Origin: Apilactobacillus xinyiensis
Lineage (GTDB): Bacteria; Bacillota; Bacilli; Lactobacillales; Lactobacillaceae
Direction: 5' to 3'
NCBI RefSeq assembly: GCF_019656235.1
Contig: NZ_BPLL01000017.1
Location: 1-34,129, forward strand
Length of the DNA: 34,129 nt
Part shown: in pieces, positions 15,067 to 22,656 of the stretch
Layout of the letters: each line of letters begins with the position of its first letter
Numbering within the stretch: position 1 is the stretch's first letter
Notes under the pieces: model-generated
Database searches by the model: none
What the model was told of the DNA's origin: nothing
Seen by the model: only the letters and a program-made list of their open reading frames with translations
Made by a program: the position numbers and the translations under genes

Positions 15067-15315
15067 TTAAATCACTTCCTTATGGGGCTTAACGCCTAAT
15101 GCAGCTAAAGCCTTATCAATATCACTTTCTGCTTTGTCTAGTTCTGATAATTTAATTTTGAACCGCTTGTGATATGCAATGGATTTAAAACGATTTATTC
15201 TGCTCTTAGCCTTATATAATTTCTTTCTGGCCAATTTTAAATTAGTATCTGAAACTTCTGGCATAACTTCAATAATGTGGTAATTTTTTATACGATTTAA
15301 AGTTTCTTTATCCAT
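15067..15315 (-). CDS. Small basic helical protein, 82 aa
   Basis: The product is rich in Lys and Arg with two predicted helices (LKLARKKLYKAKSRINRFKS, and KLSELDKAESDIDKALAALG). It could bind nucleic acid, but no named motif is visible. It starts after AAGGAGATGTAGTT, good early-operon spacing. Confidence 0.5.
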   Translation of the reverse strand: MDKETLNRIKNYHIIEVMPEVSDTNLKLARKKLYKAKSRINRFKSIAYHKRFKIKLSELDKAESDIDKALAALGVKPHKEVI

Positions 15316-15327
15316 AACTACATCTCC

Positions 15328-15741
15328 TTAAAATAGCTCCTTCGTAAAACCTGTTGGCTTACTTTTGACGATATAAATTGGTATCTGATACTTAGCTATA
15401 AACGCACGCATTCTAAGGCTTGCATCAGGCGTTATCTTATAGCCTTTAACATCTATGGCTTCAATCAATTTTCCGTCCACATATATCGTAAAATCTGGCG
15501 TGTAAACAGCTTCTCGATGTGTTTTACCAGCTAGTTTCGTTTTAGGTACAATCTCAAAACTTTCGTGAACTTTAAAATCTACTTGATCATACTTGAGTTT
15601 CATGTAGTATCCAGCTTCTGCTTTTGAATCGAAAATTTCATCATCTATTTGAAGTTTTTTAGCATGGTACTTACTTTTGTGTTTAACACCTGCTATACGT
15701 TTGATATGGCGTTTATATGGCTTTCCATTGGGGTAGTTCAT
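15328..15741 (-). CDS. DUF1064 protein, PD-(D/E)XK nuclease-like
   Basis: The 137-residue protein has the DUF1064 pattern: a basic start (KHKSKYHAKKLQIDDEIFDS), Lys-Ala-Glu in SKAEAGYYMKL, then YTPDFTIYVDG and EAIDVKGY. These give the E...D...(D/E)xK set of a restriction-like nuclease. In phages this family sits near replication and recombination genes and probably resolves DNA structures. It overlaps the next upstream gene by 4 bases. Confidence 0.75.
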   Translation of the reverse strand: MNYPNGKPYKRHIKRIAGVKHKSKYHAKKLQIDDEIFDSKAEAGYYMKLKYDQVDFKVHESFEIVPKTKLAGKTHREAVYTPDFTIYVDGKLIEAIDVKGYKITPDASLRMRAFIAKYQIPIYIVKSKPTGFTKELF

Positions 15742-16238
15742 GCGATGACTACCTTTCTAGTTCTGTATATCTTTTTGATGATTATCTTGTATTTACTTGG
15801 AAACCCAGCCATAATCCTAAAAGCTTCTTTTGAATCAATGTCAGCGCCTAATTTCTTAAGCTCATCGACAACGTTATCCATCTTAGCTTTTCTGATTTCG
15901 TGTTTTTTATATTTAACTAAGTAATAACTGGTGTTTAGTTGGTACTTATGAATCATCATATTGACCGTGGAAATGCTGGCGATTAGTTCTAAGGCAATCG
16001 CTTTTTGAGTCATACCAGCCGCTAACATTTTGGCAACCTTATACACAAAACCTTTTTCTCTTAGTTTCAAAGGTGTTAGGTCGTAAATATCATACGGATC
16101 AACTAGTTTTCTTTTGCTGTCTTTTGGACTTAGCAGCTCTTTTATCTTGATAAAACGTTTATCGTTGCTATCGGCTTTACTAATTGAACCGTACTCCTCT
16201 TCAATATCCTGTATCATTCTCAGTGCTGTTACGTTCAT
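15738..16238 (-). CDS. HTH-containing hypothetical protein, 166 aa
   Basis: The middle of the protein (YKVAKMLAAGMTQKAIALEL then IASISTVNMMIHKYQ) is a clear helix-turn-helix of the sigma-4/homeodomain type. Both flanks are charged and the C-terminus is basic (KYKIIIKKIYRTRKVV). It probably binds DNA and may regulate the early or late switch. I do not recognise a named family. Confidence 0.6.
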   Translation of the reverse strand: MNVTALRMIQDIEEEYGSISKADSNDKRFIKIKELLSPKDSKRKLVDPYDIYDLTPLKLREKGFVYKVAKMLAAGMTQKAIALELIASISTVNMMIHKYQLNTSYYLVKYKKHEIRKAKMDNVVDELKKLGADIDSKEAFRIMAGFPSKYKIIIKKIYRTRKVVIA

Positions 16239-16249
16239 TGTTATCGCTC

Positions 16250-17179
16250 CTATAAGTTATCTATTTCAGACAGTAATTTAGCTTTTCTTTCTGCCAGTGC
16301 TTGCTTGTCTTCATCTTCTGCTGGTTTATCGTCTTTAGGCTCTTTAGGTTTATCCTTAGCCCAATCTGGTAGTTCTTCTTTGATACGTTTACCTTTATCG
16401 TATGGTTTCCTGCTTTTAAAATTACGCTCGTTCCTATGTTCATGTTCAGCATTTTGCTGTTTAGCTTGTTCTACATTTTTAACCTTTTCTTTTTCCCATG
16501 CACTAAATACAGCATTTAGATATCTGCCTACTCCATAGGAACTGACGTTATTCTTCCCTGCAGTGTAAATGGCGTAGTAAACAACATCAGATGAGAATTC
16601 ATTAATCCACTCTTGCAGGTCTTGTCTAACAATAGAGTTAGGGAATCCCCAAAGTTGTTGGTATAACTCATACGGATTTTTCTTAGGATTGATTTTAGGT
16701 TTTGAACTTTCACTTTGAGCTGACTTGCCAGAGTCAGACTCGCTACTACTACTACTACTACTTCTATTAATCTTTTTATTAATCTTTTTATTATCTACGC
16801 CATCTGTGTCGTGGGGGTATAGACATCTGTGTCGTGGGGGTATAGACATCTGTGTCACCACCCCCCTGTCATCTGTGTCACCACCTAGATATCTATCAGA
16901 AAGCGTTATATAACGTTTTTCTACTTCTTTGGAGTTTTCCTTATAAACTAAATTTACATCGATTAAACCGATTGATTTTAGCCTAGAAACAGCCCTAGAA
17001 ACTGAACGTTCTGATATCTCAATATTTTCACCAATTTTCTTATTACTAATGAAGCATTTGTCGTTAGCATTTAAAATCGTAAAGATGTGACCATAAACTA
17101 ATTTTTCGGTAGAAGTTAAATTTTTACCAGAAACATTAGCTATCGGAACTTGTAAAAAATAACGTGTGTTTTGTGTCAT
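16250..17179 (-). CDS. Replisome organiser (winged helix plus DnaD-like domain), carries the lytic origin
   Basis: The start is the ATG at 17179, 7 bases after GAGGAG; an upstream in-frame start at 17194 has no ribosome site. Residues 20-100 are a winged helix (LTSTEKLVYGHIFTI, ISERSVSRAVSRLKSIGLID) like phage replication initiators. A Ser/Lys linker follows, then a DnaD-like helical region (YELYQQLWGFPNSIVRQDLQ). The C-terminus GKRIKEELPDWAKD is also seen in the plasmid initiator at 28670. It should bind the iterons inside its own gene and recruit the host helicase. Confidence 0.8.
   Translation of the reverse strand: MTQNTRYFLQVPIANVSGKNLTSTEKLVYGHIFTILNANDKCFISNKKIGENIEISERSVSRAVSRLKSIGLIDVNLVYKENSKEVEKRYITLSDRYLGGDTDDRGVVTQMSIPPRHRCLYPHDTDGVDNKKINKKINRSSSSSSSESDSGKSAQSESSKPKINPKKNPYELYQQLWGFPNSIVRQDLQEWINEFSSDVVYYAIYTAGKNNVSSYGVGRYLNAVFSAWEKEKVKNVEQAKQQNAEHEHRNERNFKSRKPYDKGKRIKEELPDWAKDKPKEPKDDKPAEDEDKQALAERKAKLLSEIDNL
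16751..16890 (-). repeat. Iterons and AT-rich block: probable phage replication origin
   Basis: CATCTGTGTC recurs at 16801, 16824, 16847 and 16870, exactly 23 bases apart. The first two units are identical over all 23 bases; the last two differ after CATCTGTGTC. Next to them is an AT-rich stretch with direct repeats (TTAATCTTTTTA twice, 16767-16795), a likely DNA unwinding element. Origins inside the replisome organiser gene are known in lactococcal and lactobacillus temperate phages. Confidence 0.8.
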
Positions 17180-17183
17180 GTGA

Positions 17184-17360
17184 TCACTCCTCACTATCTA
17201 TCATTCCTACCTTATTTGCGTGTAGCATTTGTAAAGCTGTATCAAGACTAAAGCCCTGCGAAGCAAGCTCCATCATGTAAGTTGAATCAAACTTAGCTAA
17301 TAGTTTTGCAGTATCAATACATTGTTTCTCTTCTTTACTTAGCTTTTTCGTTTTTCTCAT
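17184..17360 (-). CDS. Small hypothetical protein, 58 aa
   Basis: The start chosen is the ATG at 17360, 8 bases after AAAGGG; upstream Mets overlap the previous stop. The product is helical: KEEKQCIDTAKLLAKFDSTY, then MELASQGFSLDTALQML. It lies between the frameshifted gene and the replisome organiser. No family recognised. Confidence 0.5.
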   Translation of the reverse strand: MRKTKKLSKEEKQCIDTAKLLAKFDSTYMMELASQGFSLDTALQMLHANKVGMIDSEE

Positions 17361-17365
17361 TGCCA

Positions 17366-17724
17366 TCACCCTTTAAAATCAACTATCTGATCTACCATGC
17401 ATTTAATCTCTGCTTTAACTTTATCTTCGTCCCACATGTATTTACCACACTGCCAGTCCGTATAGTGTGCTGTATCAAAACCCAGTACAGTGTTACCGTC
17501 TTTTTCATCGAAGTATGTGATACCACCATGTACATCGACTGGATAGTCATCAACATCAACATTTTTATCATTCGTGTATTGAATAAATTTACTGTCATTT
17601 GGCACAAAAACACATCCACAGTAGTGGCTGTAACCGTGTAATCCGGATTTTATGAGAAATTTATCAATCCATAATCAATCCACTTGATTTCACATTTAAT
17701 TCCTCTGTAATTGAAATAAGCCAT
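17366..17724 (-). pseudogene. Phage conserved protein broken by an 11-bp tandem duplication
   Basis: A good start (AAAGGAG then ATG at 17724) gives MAYFNYRGIKCEIKWID but stops soon after. The rest continues in another frame as KFLIKSGLHGYSHYCGC, then VDVHGGITYF and GFDTAHYTDW, which resemble a small conserved protein of lactobacillus phages. The cause is visible: the 11 bases TGGATTGATTA are tandemly repeated (minus strand; plus positions 17663-17682). Removing one copy restores a single frame of about 115 residues. Programmed frameshifting is possible but less likely. Confidence 0.8.
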
Positions 17725-17739
17725 TTTAAAGCTCCTTTA

Positions 17740-18147
17740 TTAGTTAAAAAATCTATTTTTGTAATCTTCTAAAGTGATAGTTGCTGTTTTGGCAACATTG
17801 GCAAAGTTTTTACCATGAGTCTTTTCTATATAGCTATAAAGCTTGTTTAACTCTTCTTTGTCAAAAAGGCAGTCTTCACTTGCGTTTGTAAAAAGGTTGA
17901 TACTAGCTATACTGTAGTCATCTTTTCTTTTGATGTAGCACATTGGTAAATCAAGTGTGACACCAATCGTAACTACATATTTTTTAGTGTCATTCATAAC
18001 ATCTTCCTCGGTATACTTTCCAGATTGTGAAAACATAAAATCAAGTAATGAAGCCAATCTTGTGTATTCGTAATCTTTTAGCACTTGCTTATGCAAGTCA
18101 TCTAGTGATTTAACTTTGAAGTGGTTATTCAATTCTTGTAAATCCAT
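17740..18147 (-). CDS. Hypothetical early protein, 135 aa
   Basis: A mixed alpha/beta protein with a helical N-terminus (VKSLDDLHKQVLKDYEYTRL), a central beta region (KKYVVTIGVTLDLPMCYIKR), and an acidic helical C-terminus. It starts 2 bases from the preceding stop, so it is co-transcribed with the early genes. No family recognised. Confidence 0.55.
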   Translation of the reverse strand: MDLQELNNHFKVKSLDDLHKQVLKDYEYTRLASLLDFMFSQSGKYTEEDVMNDTKKYVVTIGVTLDLPMCYIKRKDDYSIASINLFTNASEDCLFDKEELNKLYSYIEKTHGKNFANVAKTATITLEDYKNRFFN

Positions 18148-18149
18148 GA

Positions 18150-18455
18150 TTAGTCCTCTTCTCTATTTGCCTTATATGCCCTTAAAAGTTCTGGAACATG
18201 ACACGCATATGGATCAATTGGTTCATCAACATCGTAGTTGTCAAACAGCAGTTTATGTTCTTTAGCTAGTGGTTCAATAGCATCAAAGAAATCAGCGGTA
18301 ACTTGCTCATAACACATAACTAGTTTCTTTTTAGGAAAGATTTCTGCAAAACAAGTGATATTATCACAGAGCCTATAGCTATTCTTGGTTTTGCTAATAT
18401 ATGATTTTTTGTTTAACTTTTTAAGATTTTTTTCTAATTGATTTAATCCGTTCAT
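18150..18455 (-). CDS. Hypothetical early protein, 101 aa
   Basis: It starts after GGGGAGAAATTTTAAT. The N-terminus is basic (LEKNLKKLNKKSYISKTKNS) and the rest mixed alpha/beta (LVMCYEQVTADFFDAIEPLA). It lies between an HTH protein and the 135-residue protein in the same operon. Function unknown. Confidence 0.55.
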   Translation of the reverse strand: MNGLNQLEKNLKKLNKKSYISKTKNSYRLCDNITCFAEIFPKKKLVMCYEQVTADFFDAIEPLAKEHKLLFDNYDVDEPIDPYACHVPELLRAYKANREED

Positions 18456-18456
18456 A

Positions 18457-18741
18457 TTAAAATTTCTCCCCTAAAGCAATACGTTTCATAAGTGGTTGTA
18501 GCCAGCGTTTATAAAATGGCTCATTCTTCAATTCTTCTTTAGTTTCAGCGATTAAAAGTATGCTGGACACCTTTATACCTAGCACACCTGAGTATGCTTC
18601 CAGCACGTTGTTATTAGGTTCCATAGAGCCATCTTCAATCAAGCGCAAACAAAAACCACCTATTCCTAGTAACTCTCCAAAGTCATTAACGCTACTTCCG
18701 TATCTAAGTCTTAGTCTTTTTAATGTTTTTGCTAATTCCAT
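18457..18741 (-). CDS. XRE-like helix-turn-helix protein, 94 aa
   Basis: Residues 5-62 follow the XRE fold: KTLKRLRLRYGSSVNDFGEL, then a recognition helix around LRLIEDGSMEPNNNVLE, with the 'VLGIKVSSIL' ending typical of Cro/CI-type domains. A short C-terminus follows. It may regulate the early operon or act as a DNA-binding adaptor. The specific function is not recognisable. Confidence 0.6.
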   Translation of the reverse strand: MELAKTLKRLRLRYGSSVNDFGELLGIGGFCLRLIEDGSMEPNNNVLEAYSGVLGIKVSSILLIAETKEELKNEPFYKRWLQPLMKRIALGEKF

Positions 18742-18794
18742 AACGTCCTCCTTAATAGGCTTTTCACCCTATCCGGATAGTTAAGGCTATCGTC

Positions 18795-19658
18795 CTAGTA
18801 CAATTCAATATCATCGATTGAAGTTATTTCGTTCATAATTTTATGACTTCTGCAATAGTCACAATGCCCACAATAGTTTGGCTCTTCTTCACCATTTTTC
18901 ACACGTTGGATATGTGGTTGCAGTTCTTCAATTTGATTCATTCTGTCGTCCATACGCCACTCTGGAATGCTTAACATGGCTTTATCTGGCGTTGACTGTT
19001 TAGAAACAGCGATAATAAATGGTGTACACTCGACATCAAATGTTTGCTTGATTAATTCCTTATATATCGCCATTTGCATGTCATATCCACGATCAACCGC
19101 AAAATTCGTATATCCATTTTCACGCTTGTTATAATGCTTTTTATGAATATCATCGACTGTTTTAAGGTCAAAAAAGCATTTATGCTTTAAATCCAAGCAG
19201 TCAATTTTTCCCATCCAATCAACACCGAAAATTTTACCTTTAACAATAACTTCCTTTTGACCTTGATAAAGTAGTCTAAAACGTTCTTCATTTTCTAGTG
19301 CCTTAATGCATTTTTGTGCCTGCTTAAAATCGCTTTTAAGCCCCTTTTCTTTGTTTCCATATTTATAAAGGCTATTTTCGTTAGCTTTTATAAAGCGTTC
19401 ATGGGCTTGCTTACTTTCAAAATAAGAATGTAAGTAGTTACCAAATAATAATGGCGTTGGATTAGAAAAAGGCTGATATTCATGCTTTAATTGTGCTAAA
19501 GCTGCTGCTTCACATTGCATAAAGTTCCAAAAAATTGATTTACTTTGAAAGTGCCAATTAGCTTGATTTGAGTAATAATTTTTATCATTCAGTTGGAATG
19601 TCGTTGATGTTGGCGAATAGGCTTTCTTGTCCTGCTTGGTCTTCATTTGAATTGTCAT
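18795..19658 (-). CDS. RecE-like PD-(D/E)XK exonuclease (DUF3799 type)
   Basis: The 287-residue nuclease starts at the ATG at 19658 inside the end of recT, after GAGGAG; a GTG one codon upstream is an alternative. Catalytic motifs are visible: GNYLHSYFE, then DWMGKIDCLDL followed by FFDLKTVDD (D...DxK). A quartet of Cys/His near the C-terminus (YCGHCDYCRSH) could bind a metal or iron-sulfur centre. It should resect DNA ends for the adjacent RecT. The recE-recT pair is a phage recombination module. Confidence 0.8.
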   Translation of the reverse strand: MTIQMKTKQDKKAYSPTSTTFQLNDKNYYSNQANWHFQSKSIFWNFMQCEAAALAQLKHEYQPFSNPTPLLFGNYLHSYFESKQAHERFIKANENSLYKYGNKEKGLKSDFKQAQKCIKALENEERFRLLYQGQKEVIVKGKIFGVDWMGKIDCLDLKHKCFFDLKTVDDIHKKHYNKRENGYTNFAVDRGYDMQMAIYKELIKQTFDVECTPFIIAVSKQSTPDKAMLSIPEWRMDDRMNQIEELQPHIQRVKNGEEEPNYCGHCDYCRSHKIMNEITSIDDIELY

Positions 19659-20607
19659 CACTACTCATCTCCTCACTATTGTTGCTTTGACTTGATTTAG
19701 CTTCCGTGGGCTTTTCGCCAGCTTTAGTTAATTCTTCTATGTCTTCATTTACAGGGGTGTCTTTTATTTCAATTTCTTCACCCTGATTATTTTCTGGTAC
19801 TAATTTTTCTAAAGCTTTTTCTGGTTGGTGGCCTTCATCTGGTTTGACTTCGTTGTTTTCTTTTTTACTGTTGATCATGGAATCAATTGTGTTTTTGTTT
19901 TCTGGTGTAACGTCTTTTCTAGAGTCGTCATATTCTTTCTCAGTTGTGTCGTTGATAGCTTGAACGAATAAGTCATTGTCGTTCGAAGAATTGATGTAGA
20001 ATTTAGCTGCACGATTGATAACAGTGCGTTTAGCCATTTCTTGACTGAAGTTTCTTCTAGCACCACTATTTTTAGCTTTAGCTTGATTCCAACTGGTATC
20101 AATTTCTTTTTTAGTCATGATAGTGTAATCACGACTACCATCTTCTTTTTCAATAAAAGCAAACGCTCCAACGATAGCTTTATCACGGTTTTCAAACTTT
20201 GGTATGAATTTTTTAACTACAGTATTAAAGTCATCATCTGACCCAATTTCGAATTCATCGCCTTCAAAAACAACTTGAGCTTTAATTTTCTTAACGTTGC
20301 TTAGTCGATTGATAACACTAATAGTTCCAAAATATGATCGTTGCAATACTAATTCCTTGCCATAAGGAATGAAGTAGCATTGATTCTTAGCTGAACTCAA
20401 GCCTTGAATAGCCATGTTGAATAACGCCTTAGTAATCGATTGTGTACTGCACTTTTTAGCTAAGGGTACGCCATTAGTGGTATCAGTCAGCTCTAACCAT
20501 GCTGACTGTAGGGCGTTAGATACTGAGTAACCTTTCGGCAATTGAAGCCCTTGTTTTTCTTTTAAACTGTCAATTTGGTTTACTACACTTTGTACTAATT
20601 CTGTCAT
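19585..20607 (-). CDS. recT: RecT-family single-strand annealing protein
   Basis: The 340-residue protein shows the RecT core: LQLPKGYSVSNALQSAWLEL, then ITKALFNMAIQGLSSAKNQC and FIPYGKELVLQRSYFGTISV, and later EMAKRTVINRAAKFY. The final 100 residues are acidic and disordered, rich in Glu, Asn and Ser, as in phage relatives. It anneals complementary single strands during recombination-dependent replication. Its 3' end overlaps the RecE-like nuclease by about 74 bases. Confidence 0.9.
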   Translation of the reverse strand: MTELVQSVVNQIDSLKEKQGLQLPKGYSVSNALQSAWLELTDTTNGVPLAKKCSTQSITKALFNMAIQGLSSAKNQCYFIPYGKELVLQRSYFGTISVINRLSNVKKIKAQVVFEGDEFEIGSDDDFNTVVKKFIPKFENRDKAIVGAFAFIEKEDGSRDYTIMTKKEIDTSWNQAKAKNSGARRNFSQEMAKRTVINRAAKFYINSSNDNDLFVQAINDTTEKEYDDSRKDVTPENKNTIDSMINSKKENNEVKPDEGHQPEKALEKLVPENNQGEEIEIKDTPVNEDIEELTKAGEKPTEAKSSQSNNSEEMSSDDNSNEDQAGQESLFANINDIPTE

Positions 20608-20622
20608 GATTAATTTCCCCTT

Positions 20623-20931
20623 TTATGCAATTTGTTTTTTGATGCTTTTGACTTCAATGTTAAAAAAGTCAGCTAAGCTTTCGTTTATTTCTTTATAATT
20701 GTCTTCGTGGCAACTGTTGACTTCGATAATTTTGTAAGTTTCGTTATCTTTTAAAGCTTGCAAAACGTCTGTATCAGTTGATAACTCTTCTTCAATATAG
20801 CCATCTTCGTGCATGAGATATTGCTTTAAGATGTAGATGTCTTCTGGGATATATTCAAGGCCAACCACTAAATACTTTTCATACTCAACTAAAGGTTCAC
20901 CGGTATAATCAAATTCTTGCGTGAAATTCAT
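20623..20931 (-). CDS. Hypothetical early protein, 102 aa
   Basis: The ATG at 20931 follows AAAAGGAGG and is chosen over an in-frame start 138 bases upstream, which overlaps the previous gene. The protein reads EYEKYLVVGLEYIPEDIYIL then an acidic middle and a C-terminus KEINESLADFFNIEVKSIKK. No known family; it immediately precedes recT and may assist recombination. Confidence 0.6.
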   Translation of the reverse strand: MNFTQEFDYTGEPLVEYEKYLVVGLEYIPEDIYILKQYLMHEDGYIEEELSTDTDVLQALKDNETYKIIEVNSCHEDNYKEINESLADFFNIEVKSIKKQIA

Positions 20932-20932
20932 T

Positions 20933-21112
20933 TTATTCGGCCTCCTTTTGTTGTATACTTGAAGTATTAATATTTTTGCTAAGTCCGTTATCTTGCCCAG
21001 AGATAACGGCTTTTTTTGTGTCATGGTTACGATGAAAGAAGTCTCTAACTCTTGAAAAGCCTTCTTCATCAGTACCTTTTAGCATGGTTAAGTAATCGTG
21101 TTCAATTTTCAT
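20933..21112 (-). CDS. Small hypothetical protein, 59 aa
   Basis: The start at 21112 overlaps the previous stop (ATGA), and its stop is 1 base before the next start. Residues include HDYLTMLKGTDEEGFSRVRD and FFHRNHDTKKAVISGQDNGL. The codons for the latter contain a strong hairpin (CCGTTATCT/AGATAACGG) followed by Ts only on the plus strand. This is part of the coding sequence but could also act in RNA. Confidence 0.6.
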   Translation of the reverse strand: MKIEHDYLTMLKGTDEEGFSRVRDFFHRNHDTKKAVISGQDNGLSKNINTSSIQQKEAE

Positions 21113-21264
21113 AGTTTAATTTCTCCTTTGATTTTGTTAAATTTTTCTTGGATATAGCATGCAATTTCAGTTGATTTTGCCATAATAGCTTCTTTGTATA
21201 TAAAACCTAGCGTAAAACCGACAATGGCACCGAAACTGGTTGAAACAACATCTAAAACTAACAT
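21109..21264 (-). CDS. Small membrane protein, 51 aa
   Basis: It starts within the end of the previous gene and has one hydrophobic segment (VVSTSFGAIVGFTLGFIYK, about residues 6-24), then a charged helix. The overlapping ATGA with the next gene indicates translational coupling. The function is unknown. Confidence 0.6.
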   Translation of the reverse strand: MLVLDVVSTSFGAIVGFTLGFIYKEAIMAKSTEIACYIQEKFNKIKGEIKL

Positions 21265-21410
21265 TTTAGTTCCTCCTTCAAACGCTTGATTTCTTGTTGA
21301 TACTTATAACAATCAGCAACTAAAATATTCTTTAAAGCTGTTAAATTTTTAATCTTAATTTCTTGATACTTAACCTTGTCTTCAAGGTTCTTAATTGGTC
21401 TTTCTATCAT
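21258..21410 (-). CDS. Small coiled-coil protein, 50 aa
   Basis: The ATG at 21410 follows AAGGAGTGTCAAC. The protein is one long charged helix (NLEDKVKYQEIKIKNLTALK, YKYQQEIKRLKEELK). It is the first gene of a run of small overlapping genes leading to recT. No family recognised. Confidence 0.6.
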   Translation of the reverse strand: MIERPIKNLEDKVKYQEIKIKNLTALKNILVADCYKYQQEIKRLKEELKC

Positions 21411-21683
21411 TGTTGACACTCCTTAACTTGATTAATATTTAATATGTTGTACAATGTAGCCACTCCTTCGGGAGTGCGATAGATTTCTCTTTAATAAATC
21501 TCTTTAACTAGTAGCCCTAACATTTAACTGTTGGGGCTATTGTGTTGTACAATGTAGTTGCTCCAATGGGAGCTTTCTTCATTGGTCATAACCATCCTTT
21601 CTTTAATACAAGTTTTGTACAAAGAATCAATTCGACAAATCTCTGATAGCTTTTAGCTGTTAGAGATTTTGTTTTATAATGAA
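21411..21683. other. Noncoding block with direct repeats and hairpins
   Basis: No gene is seen. The sequence TTGTACAATGTAG occurs twice (near 21445 and 21545), each followed by a small GC-rich hairpin (ACTCC-ttc-GGAGT; GCTCC-aat-GGGAGC). A hairpin TAGCCC...GGGCTA (21503-21530) and AAATCTCT...AGAGATTT (21633-21669) are also present. The arrangement suggests a structured leader RNA or regulatory sites in the early operon. Confidence 0.5.
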
Positions 21684-21800
21684 ATGTTTGACGATGAAAA
21701 TAGAACAAAAGTTAAAAATAATCTGATAAAAGCTGAGATAGCCCTCAGCACTAGAGGAATTTCAAAAGAATTTTTAGATTCTACTTTCGAAGTGTTGTAG
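21684..21800 (+). CDS. Possible plus-strand peptide, 38 aa
   Basis: The frame opens at 21684, a few bases after a TATAAT box (21675-21680), with no clear ribosome site, so it could be leaderless. The peptide is charged and helical (NNLIKAEIALSTRGISKEFL). A terminator-like hairpin, TAGCTG...CAGCTA plus TTTTTG, follows. It is opposite to the surrounding operon, so it may be real or a chance frame. Confidence 0.35.
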   Translation: MFDDENRTKVKNNLIKAEIALSTRGISKEFLDSTFEVL

Positions 21801-21831
21801 CTGTTCACACCAGCTATAGAACTTTTTGTTT

Positions 21832-22104
21832 TCATAGTTTCACGCCTTCTTTAAGTAGCTGACTAGCCATGCGATTAGTTAAACTATTTTCATGGTTATC
21901 AACTAACACTTGCTGTATATAACGTTTCATATCTTGTTGGCTTTCAAAATTTGTGTTTTTCAAAGTAATCAGCACTTCTAACATGTTGCTTTCACACATT
22001 GCTAGGTCATGTGCTAGTTGTTGTTTACTTAGTTGGCTGTTTTCTAGCATTTCTGGTCTATCTTGCTCATAATCAAGCAGTTTAGATGATAAAGTTTGTT
22101 TCAT
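21832..22104 (-). CDS. Hypothetical early protein, 90 aa
   Basis: A helical protein (LLDYEQDRPEMLENSQLSKQ, LAHDLAMCESNMLEVLITLK, DMKRYIQQVLVDNHEN). Its ATG overlaps the stop of an upstream broken frame (CTATGA), typical of coupled operon genes. No family recognised. Confidence 0.55.
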   Translation of the reverse strand: MKQTLSSKLLDYEQDRPEMLENSQLSKQQLAHDLAMCESNMLEVLITLKNTNFESQQDMKRYIQQVLVDNHENSLTNRMASQLLKEGVKL

Positions 22105-22315
22105 AGCTTAACTTCCTTTTCTATACATATTTGATTTGCATAATAAAATTTGTCTTCGTCCCATACGCTGGTTTTTAGCCAAATTCACAGTGTATATTTT
22201 TGGCTATATATTTCTTTAAGCGTTCTGGCTGTTTGCACCAGTCAGGATGCTTTTTTAGTTTTTGCAGCACTTCTGGATTAATATTGAATTTAACTTTAAT
22301 AGTTTCTGACCTCAT
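22101..22315 (-). pseudogene. Small early gene with a probable frameshift
   Basis: The ATG at 22315 (after GAAGGA) gives a 46-residue frame, VKFNINPEVLQKLKKHPDW then ERLKKYIAKNIHCEFG, ending at 22175. In another frame the DNA reads on as WLKTSVWDEDKFYYANQICI and stops exactly at the ATGA overlap with the next gene. That overlap suggests the two parts were one protein of about 70 residues, with a single-base change near 22180-22190. Alternatively the 46-residue protein is genuine and the rest is chance. Confidence 0.4.
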
Positions 22316-22365
22316 GACTATTCCTTCTTTCTATTGTTATAATTGTTTTGAAAGGTGGTGATATT

Positions 22366-22656
22366 ATGGACTTGATGACAAAAGCACAGATAGAAATGCT
22401 AAAAATTTTTGATAATCATGAAATCAATGAGTATCCTAAAATTTATCACAATGCTTTATCTGCAATTTATGAAAAATACGGTGAAGAAAGTTTTGCTTTA
22501 GATGTTCTAAAATCTTTAGGAACCAATGACAATGGTTTCATTAATTTATCAGTTAGCATGGATCCACAAGGAACTCCACTTCCTGCTGTCGTGAAACCAC
22601 GTTCTAAAATGATTGTTTCTCTTTTAGGGAAAGAATTTTTAGAACTCAATAGCTAA
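22366..22656 (+). CDS. Hypothetical plus-strand protein, 96 aa
   Basis: This is a lone plus-strand gene within the minus-strand early block. The ATG at 22366 follows AAAGGTGGTG, and a TATAAT box lies at about 22335. The product looks folded: KAQIEMLKIFDNHEINEYPK, IYHNALSAIYEKYGEESFAL, then NDNGFINLSVSMDPQGTPLP. It has its own promoter, so it may be expressed in the lysogen as an accessory gene. No family recognised. Confidence 0.6.
   Translation: MDLMTKAQIEMLKIFDNHEINEYPKIYHNALSAIYEKYGEESFALDVLKSLGTNDNGFINLSVSMDPQGTPLPAVVKPRSKMIVSLLGKEFLELNS

Noticed and set aside
16741-16760. CTA repeat looking like a microsatellite or CRISPR-like array
   Set aside because: It encodes the poly-serine linker of the replisome organiser; there are no spacers or cas genes.
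20986-21018. Strong hairpin with a T-run on the plus strand, looks like a terminator
   Set aside because: It lies inside a 59-residue minus-strand gene with ATGA overlap and good ribosome site; no plus-strand gene ends there.
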